Shown here one piece after another: positions 59,701 through 64,000 of a stretch of 64,000 bases of DNA. The translations under genes were made by a program, and so were the position numbers. The DNA is from Gavia stellata. Its lineage: Eukaryota > Chordata > Aves > Gaviiformes > Gaviidae. The DNA lies in assembly GCF_030936135.1 (NCBI RefSeq), contig NC_082598.1, forward strand, positions 31,552,687 to 31,616,686. Direction: 5' to 3'. How positions within the stretch are numbered: the stretch's first letter is position 1; every line of letters starts with the position of its first letter. The notes under the pieces were generated by a model, which saw only the letters and a program-made list of their open reading frames with translations, ran no database searches and was not told the origin of the DNA.

Positions 59701-62536
59701 CACTTTCTGCTGTCCATAATGGGTCTAGGGCACATCCCATCCCTTTGGGTTATCATTTCTATAGCCACCAATATGGTAAGTACCAGCACAGGCAACTTGT
59801 TTTACTGATTTCACTACATTTATTTGTTCAAGTCCTAGCCACAGCAAATCCCACTTTCAGGTGAAACTTGGAAGTCTATCTTTGGGGAAAAAAAAAAGTA
59901 ATACTGTTTTGCATCACATTTCAGTACCTTGAAAAACAAGTCTTTAGCACAGAAATTTAGAAACAATACAAACAGACAGTCCAAGAGACAATTATGCAAC
60001 TGTGCCATCTATTTAAATAAAAGACTTCTCAATTCATTACTATAGAAGTAAGAGACTCTACTAACACAGTAACTATTTTGTACAAAGTTTCCATGTCCCA
60101 GTTCCTTGTTTCCTTTAGGGGTACCTTCTTTGGCATGTGGAGCAGTATTCAAACAGCTACTGACAGGTTACGTCCTTCCTATGCTAATTGTTATACCTCA
60201 TAGCCTGCAGTTTTATCTGATAGGGAAATATAAATGACTCCCTGTTGGCCACTGCAAAGCAACTATATTTAAGCACTAACTGAACAGAAAGAGCTGTACT
60301 GCTTAAATCTATAGGCAGCTAGAATGTTCTGGTTGCATTAGTCATACTTCTTAAAACTGTTTAATTCCTGACACATGTATAATGATCCACTTGCAAAGAT
60401 AAAAAGGCAGCTCAAAATATTACCTTCCATAAATACTGCAATCTTTCCCACAATTCCTCTGCGCCACTCAGCTTACTGCCACGCCTTCTGGAGTTTAGAT
60501 GGTTCTGGTAAATCTTGTTCAGTTCAGATATATCAACTTTGCCTTTGTAGAAAATAAAGTACGATTTTTTTCATTGCTCTTTTAGCATTTACACTTCCAA
60601 AACTTGCTCTGCCCAAATAGTCACTTTATTCTTGTACACACTTCCTTATTCATACTCAACTGCACCTGTGGTTTTTTTACCCAGTCAATCAACTACACAG
60701 AACCCAATAAGGGTTTTGAAAATTTACCCTAGCCTCCCACATAATCCCACCTTCAAGGCCTGATCATTCCCCAGCTGAAGTCAGGGTTCTGTTGCAGACT
60801 GCAACAGGAACGACTTAAGAAAAGAAATGTGCAGTGTTAATACTGAATTGATTTTACCACTACTCTTTGCCTCTCGAATGAAACATTATCAAGAACACCT
60901 AATACATGGTCATGATTTCCTACTAGGAGTTAGTTGTCTAATCTACATATTTAAAAAGCATGAATCAGGTACTGGATTTTGGTCAATAAAAAAATAAAAT
61001 TTAAAAAAGGAACAGAGACCATTAAAAGAAGTGAGAAGGATACTTAATAGTTTCGTTTACCATGTGATGTTAAAGGCAAAGCTTTAATCGGTACAAACTC
61101 ATCAGGGACTGCATGAGCTGGTAGATGTTTCTGGAGTTTTTTAAGTGTTTCTCTCTCTTCTAAATCATCTTTGGGTACAACAAACAGAATAAGTTTCTCC
61201 TGCTGATACCAGGTCACTGCACAAGCTTCTACCTGACAAAGATCTTCAGCAGCCTGTAATTAAAAAATATTAGTCTTGCTTTGAAATGCAGTTCAATAGA
61301 GTAAAAGGAGTAAAACCCACTAATTAAAAAAGTACACATTTAAAATTTGTACTTGTCTCGCATTCCTACATAACATCCTATAAAATACCTTCTCTTGTAG
61401 CTGAAGTTTGTACTGTTTCACATAAAAATGAACTCCTCAGAGATATATGTATTATTTGCCTAAATGCCATGAATGAGATACAATCCATAAGTCTGACATT
61501 CAACCTTGTAGAACAATCACTATACAAGCATTGCAACGCATTGCTCAGTATTTTTCAGGTGTTTATACAGTCCTCAATTCAGTTGGAAGAAACCATACAA
61601 TAAAACAGACTTCCAACAACTCAGAACCAAACTCCTCCCTAAATTATGTGACTAAGTTTCTGATAATACACCCTCCCAACTTCTTTTAGACTACTCATTT
61701 TCAGATGACTTTTAGGAAATACCCATTTCTGATGATAATGACGTGTTCCTTATCCCTGATCTTTTATACTGGCACTCTACCCACTAGATATTATATTACC
61801 TGCTGCAAACATTCAATATTAAAACGTTTGCCATGACGTTTAATCTGATTGTCTTTCCGACCCAAGAAAAACAACTTCGCATTCTGCACTCTTACAAAAT
61901 CCCCTGTTTCTCTCATTGTACCCAGGGGTACAGTTATTTCATCATCAAGAAAGCAGATTCGTTCTTCACCACCTACACAAGAAAAGATTGTGGTCATATA
62001 TATTAAATGGCTAACTGTAAATGAAAATTATAAAGAGTATTTTATCAAATTCTCCTCAACTCTAACAAGCATTATAAGAAGTACTAAAAGATTATTATCA
62101 ATATCTAAACTTCTGCAATGTACAAATTGGGCTATGCAGTTAATTCAGTTAAAACACAGAAATTAATTCAACTGAGAATGCCAAAATACAAGCAGGAAAA
62201 AAAGTCAATATAATGAAAGCACAGCCCACAGAAAAAAATATGGTAATTTCCTGTTCATCATTCCAACAACCTAAAATACTATCAAAAGTTTCTCAGCCCA
62301 ATGGGAACTTAAAATGCTGTATTAATCTGTGTATCAGAGGCAGACACCAAGTAAAATAATCAACGTATTATTAAAACTCAATCAATTTCTAAGAAAAGTA
62401 TCTTAAAAGAATAAGAAATATCAAATGACCTATGAATATTTGTCCCTCGCCTTCTACAACTGCAGAACCGTTGGTATCTCTGACTTCAACTTTTGTTCCA
62501 AGGAGCGGTGATCCCAAAGGTATAGGGAAATCAGTT
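53317..62536 (-). CDS. AASDH: AASDH (ACSF4), beta-alanine-activating enzyme; nine 3'-terminal coding exons, 5' incomplete
   Basis: In transcript order the exons are 62430-62536, 61800-61972, 61061-61253, 60424-60542, 58246-59083, 56970-57133, 56250-56375, 54795-54926 and 53317-53724. All phases join and give about 752 residues to the stop, against 1,098 for the whole human protein. Known family role: a class I adenylate-forming enzyme activates beta-alanine as an adenylate and loads it on its own phosphopantetheine carrier domain, with a C-terminal PQQ-type beta-propeller. Its older link to lysine breakdown, from similarity to yeast Lys2, is not well supported. Present here are the adenylation C-terminal lobe, the carrier domain (SGGDSLKAL) and the propeller. 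The ATP-binding core and start lie beyond the right edge. The gene converges on CRACD, as in human. Confidence 0.95.
53725..54794 (-). other. AASDH: AASDH intron
   Basis: AT-rich, no exon or recognised repeat. Confidence 0.88.
54795..54926 (-). CDS. AASDH: AASDH exon: propeller blade
   Basis: 44 codons, phase 0 at both ends; acceptor gccatttacAG, donor GAAAAG|gtaaaa. It encodes VTGNKIWKSCLGKPLFSSPH, CNEKYVCIGCVDGNLYCYTH and SGEK. GKPLFSSP and GCVDGNLYCYTHSGE are clear PQQ-type repeat elements and match mammalian AASDH closely. Confidence 0.94.
54927..56249 (-). other. AASDH: AASDH intron
   Basis: Contains a short A-run at about 55460 and the MIR-like relic at 56024. The 90-codon minus frame at 55494-55766 has no splice support. 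Confidence 0.88.
56024..56105 (+). repeat. Possible MIR-like SINE relic in an AASDH intron
   Basis: GAAGCAAGTCACTTCAGTTC followed by CTGAAATACAGGAATTATTA parallels MIR CAAGTCACTTAACCTCT ... CTGTAAAATGGGGATAATAA. It is antisense to AASDH. Confidence 0.4.
56250..56375 (-). CDS. AASDH: AASDH exon: propeller blade
   Basis: 42 codons, phase 0 at both ends; acceptor ctgcttacAG, donor AACCCA|gtatgt. It encodes KKACIWKLHCEGGAVFSSPC, LSSFPHHLYAATLGGLLLAV and NP. FSSPC recurs in several blades of this propeller. Being a multiple of three it could be skipped without a frameshift. Confidence 0.94.
56376..56969 (-). other. AASDH: AASDH intron
   Basis: Nothing recognisable besides splice sites. Confidence 0.88.
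56970..57133 (-). CDS. AASDH: AASDH exon: propeller blades
   Basis: The acceptor is tttcacgcAG and the donor is ATTTAT|gtaaga. It completes Gly and encodes CYDGLVYVLQSSDGEKHW, TEDAVKSSAVVDPSSGLVYI and GSHDQHVYALDIY. The repeated pattern G-x-x-D-G/H-x-V-Y-x-L-x-x-x-x-G-x-x-x-W is the signature of PQQ-type beta-propeller repeats. Confidence 0.95.
57134..58245 (-). other. AASDH: AASDH intron
   Basis: AT-rich unique sequence. Nothing recognisable. Confidence 0.88.
58246..59083 (-). CDS. AASDH: AASDH large exon: phosphopantetheine carrier domain and first propeller strands
   Basis: The acceptor is ttttctctAG and the donor is GTTG|gtatgt; 279 codons plus one base. It begins SVLGLLGDSTG and contains FLYSGGDSLKALRLYDEIE. 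The Ser codon at 59011-59009 in GGDSL is the phosphopantetheine attachment site. The carrier domain ends near LEVILSRSIEEVYKHIL. About 120 poorly conserved residues follow, then ELALCIRWKSNTRKCVDASP, YVGSHSHAMQAIDLDLGEIK and RIESSACISKCGNFIVVG, the first PQQ-type blades. The middle linker differs most from mammals. Confidence 0.95.
59084..60423 (-). other. AASDH: AASDH intron
   Basis: AT-rich unique sequence. No exon or repeat is recognised. Confidence 0.88.
60424..60542 (-). CDS. AASDH: AASDH exon: A10 catalytic lysine and linker to the carrier domain
   Basis: The acceptor is ttctacaaAG and the donor is TGGAAG|gtaata. After completing Gly it reads KVDISELNKIYQNHLNSRRR and then GSKLSGAEELWERLQYLWK. 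The Lys codon at 60540-60538 is the A10 lysine that contacts substrate and ATP in adenylate-forming enzymes. The second half, LWERLQYLWK, is helix 1 of the carrier domain. The polypyrimidine tract before the acceptor is short. Confidence 0.93.
60543..61060 (-). other. AASDH: AASDH intron
   Basis: Short AT-rich intron that interrupts the A10 motif. Nothing else is seen. Confidence 0.88.
61061..61253 (-). CDS. AASDH: AASDH exon: adenylation C-terminal lobe up to A10
   Basis: The acceptor is ttttaattacAG and the donor is CACATG|gtaaac. It starts in phase 0 with AAEDLCQVEACAVTWYQQ, continues EKLILFVVPKDDLEERETLK and ends PLTSHG with a split Gly codon. LPAHAVPDEFVPIKALPLTS is the typical approach to motif A10. 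The intron cuts the A10 motif just before its catalytic lysine. Confidence 0.95.
61254..61799 (-). other. AASDH: AASDH intron
   Basis: AT-rich. Nothing recognisable. Confidence 0.88.
61800..61972 (-). CDS. AASDH: AASDH exon: adenylation motifs A7-A8 (hinge)
   Basis: The acceptor is cttgtgtAG and the donor is CAGCAG|gtaata. It completes Gly and encodes GEERICFLDDEITVPLGTM, RETGDFVRVQNAKLFFLGRK and DNQIKRHGKRFNIECLQQ. TGDFV is the A7 motif, whose Asp binds the ATP ribose. GRKDNQIKRHGKR is the A8 hinge around which the C-terminal lobe rotates. All expected residues are present, so the domain looks functional. Confidence 0.95.
61973..62429 (-). other. AASDH: AASDH intron
   Basis: AT-rich. Nothing recognisable. 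Confidence 0.88.
62430..62536 (-). CDS. AASDH: AASDH exon: adenylation domain, end of the large lobe
   Basis: Reading leftwards, the acceptor is tgtatttAG and the donor is CATAG|gtcatt. One base completes a codon, then TDFPIPLGSPLLGTKVEVRD and TNGSAVVEGEGQIFIG. The PLGxPLLGTxVEVRDTNG block is characteristic of AASDH and matches the segment after adenylation motif A5. The donor gtcatt is weak, but the frame and the next exon (GEERICFLDDE) leave little choice. Confidence 0.9.
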
Positions 62537-64000
62537 CTAAATACATTAAAGAGAGAAATAGTAAAAACCTTTCCCTTCTGAACACAAAGCAACTGTTCCA
62601 GAAATGAGCTAGCATACAGTCTTTTAAAGGATTGGTATTAGAGCAAAAGTAGATGCTTCGGGCTTCTCTCTACAAATGTTTCTTCTTTAAAAACACCTCA
62701 ATTTGTTCAAAATTCAAACCCTCATCAATGTCCATGGGTTTCATTATCACATACTAAAACCCAAAGAATGATAGAAAAATAAGGCCTGAATGGACCCTGA
62801 AATACCCTCAGAGTACCCTGAGAGTTTCAGACAGTTTTTAAGTCCCCCAGGTTGAAACTCCCATCAAGTTCAACCAATTTAAACACATGTAACTGCTTTC
62901 TAATTAATTCTTTCCCTGTCCTACCTAGTTTGAGCTTTTATTCTATTTTATTACTGATGTTGTGGCACAAGTACAGTTGACTCTTTCAGAAAAGACTGAA
63001 ATAAAAGAAACTGTGATTTCAATGTCATGTATCTATTATAGATGACTTCTATTGAGCTGCAGACCAACTCCTTCCTTTCCCTTCACTCTCTAGCCTCTTC
63101 AAGCACTTGCAGAACATCATTTATTGAATATATTTCTGAGTGGGAGTAGTATATTTTCTTCAGTAAAGCAAAATTTAAAAAACAAAGTAACTTTAAACAA
63201 CTTTGGTAATACATGAAGTTAGGCATGGGTTCCAGTTCAATTTCTATCATAAACTATCATATTTTAACCTAGCTCCTCTTATTTAGGCTGTTGAAACTTC
63301 TCCTTTTCTCCGATCAGACAATGAATTCTTTATCTCCAGTTGACCAAAAAGCAGTCAAATTTTGTAAAATGTGTATTTCTGCCAAGGGAGAATCTTCTCC
63401 TCCTTTTCCTTCCTCTGGTCAACTTCAAAATAGAATTACTTGACAAACAGGTATGAGAAAGCATCCCAGATATTCAATGTGTCTGCTCCATACTATGCGG
63501 AAGTCCCAACGCAAAGACAAAACCAAAAAATGAATAGAATTTAACACTGCCAAACCAACCCCAAGATTCCTACATATACCATAGAACAGCAAAAATAAAA
63601 GACAAACAACACGTCATTTGGACGTTATTATTAAGAGACTAGGGATTAGACATTTAATTCTGCCAAACTTAGCTAAAAGACAGAGGGGTGCAGACCACTA
63701 AGGCACTAACTTTGTGCTGATTTTTTTCATTTTCTAGCATCCTCTAGAAACTCTGCCAGTTTTCATCATTCAGCTAGCAAAAATAAAAGCCCACTGTACT
63801 CCAACTGTCCCACCAATACTAAGAAACAAAGAAGACATAAAATGGCCTGTCCTGGTTTTGTTGTATCTGGGGCTGCTTACTGCAAAGGAACCCTCTTTTG
63901 CTTTGCAATGAGGCGTAGAGGGAACAGGCTCTCAGGTGAAGGTTGGGAGACAACAGTCAGAGACTATAAAAACTTCCGTCATTCTAACTGCACCTCAGTT
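62537..64000 (-). other. AASDH: AASDH intron continuing past the right edge
   Basis: The exon at 62536 starts with one base of a split codon, so this must be intron. The preceding exon, expected to carry the adenylation core, is not found before the edge. No transposon is recognised with confidence. Confidence 0.75.

Noticed and set aside
63845-63965. TGTCCTGGTTTT start that recalls the end of some avian LTR elements
   Set aside because: No matching second end, primer-binding site or target duplication within the window; too short to call.
1-64000. CRISPR arrays, tRNA or rRNA genes, bacterial or viral gene clusters
   Set aside because: None seen: no regularly spaced identical repeats, no cloverleaf-like sequence recognised, and the gene structure is that of ordinary spliced vertebrate genes.

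Overview
The window is vertebrate nuclear DNA, almost certainly from a bird. It has long AT-rich introns with short, well-spliced exons, CR1-type LINE fragments ending in the ATTCTATG-type tail, a few very old MIR-like SINE relics, and two protein-coding genes that are also neighbours in human 4q12. The style of the CR1 tails suggests a bird outside the chicken lineage, but that is a weak inference.

Layout. Positions 7814-49298 (+) hold nine coding exons of CRACD (KIAA1211, capping protein inhibiting regulator of actin dynamics). They run from a basic, CpG-dense upstream exon to the conserved C-terminal stop. All exon phases join, giving 1,378 residues from the conventional start Met at 23468, or about 1,435 when the upstream exon is included. 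Most of the protein lies in one 3,082-bp exon (40328-43409), which carries a Glu/Gln/Arg-rich array of 16-residue tandem units. The 3' UTR probably ends near 52.0 kb. In the opposite direction, 62536-53317 (-) holds nine coding exons of AASDH (ACSF4, the beta-alanine-activating enzyme). They cover the C-terminal end of the adenylation domain, the phosphopantetheine carrier domain and the complete PQQ-type beta-propeller with the stop codon. The upstream AASDH exons, with the promoter and the N-terminal adenylation core, lie beyond the right edge. The two genes converge tail to tail with about 4 kb between stop codons.

The rest is intron. The intron at 23588-34419 contains a 5'-truncated CR1 element (30784-31878) that still has an open 331-codon reverse transcriptase fragment. 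Shorter CR1 3' ends lie at 12768-13136 and 47473-47522. I recognised no tRNA, rRNA, CRISPR, viral or bacterial-type system. CRACD (actin capping) and AASDH (amino-acid activation) have no known shared pathway; their adjacency is conserved synteny. The most interesting points are the lineage-specific growth of the CRACD helical array, the basic CpG-rich alternative N-terminus, two intronic hairpins (one with a perfect 14-bp stem) and a spliceable in-frame ORF at 47108-47289.
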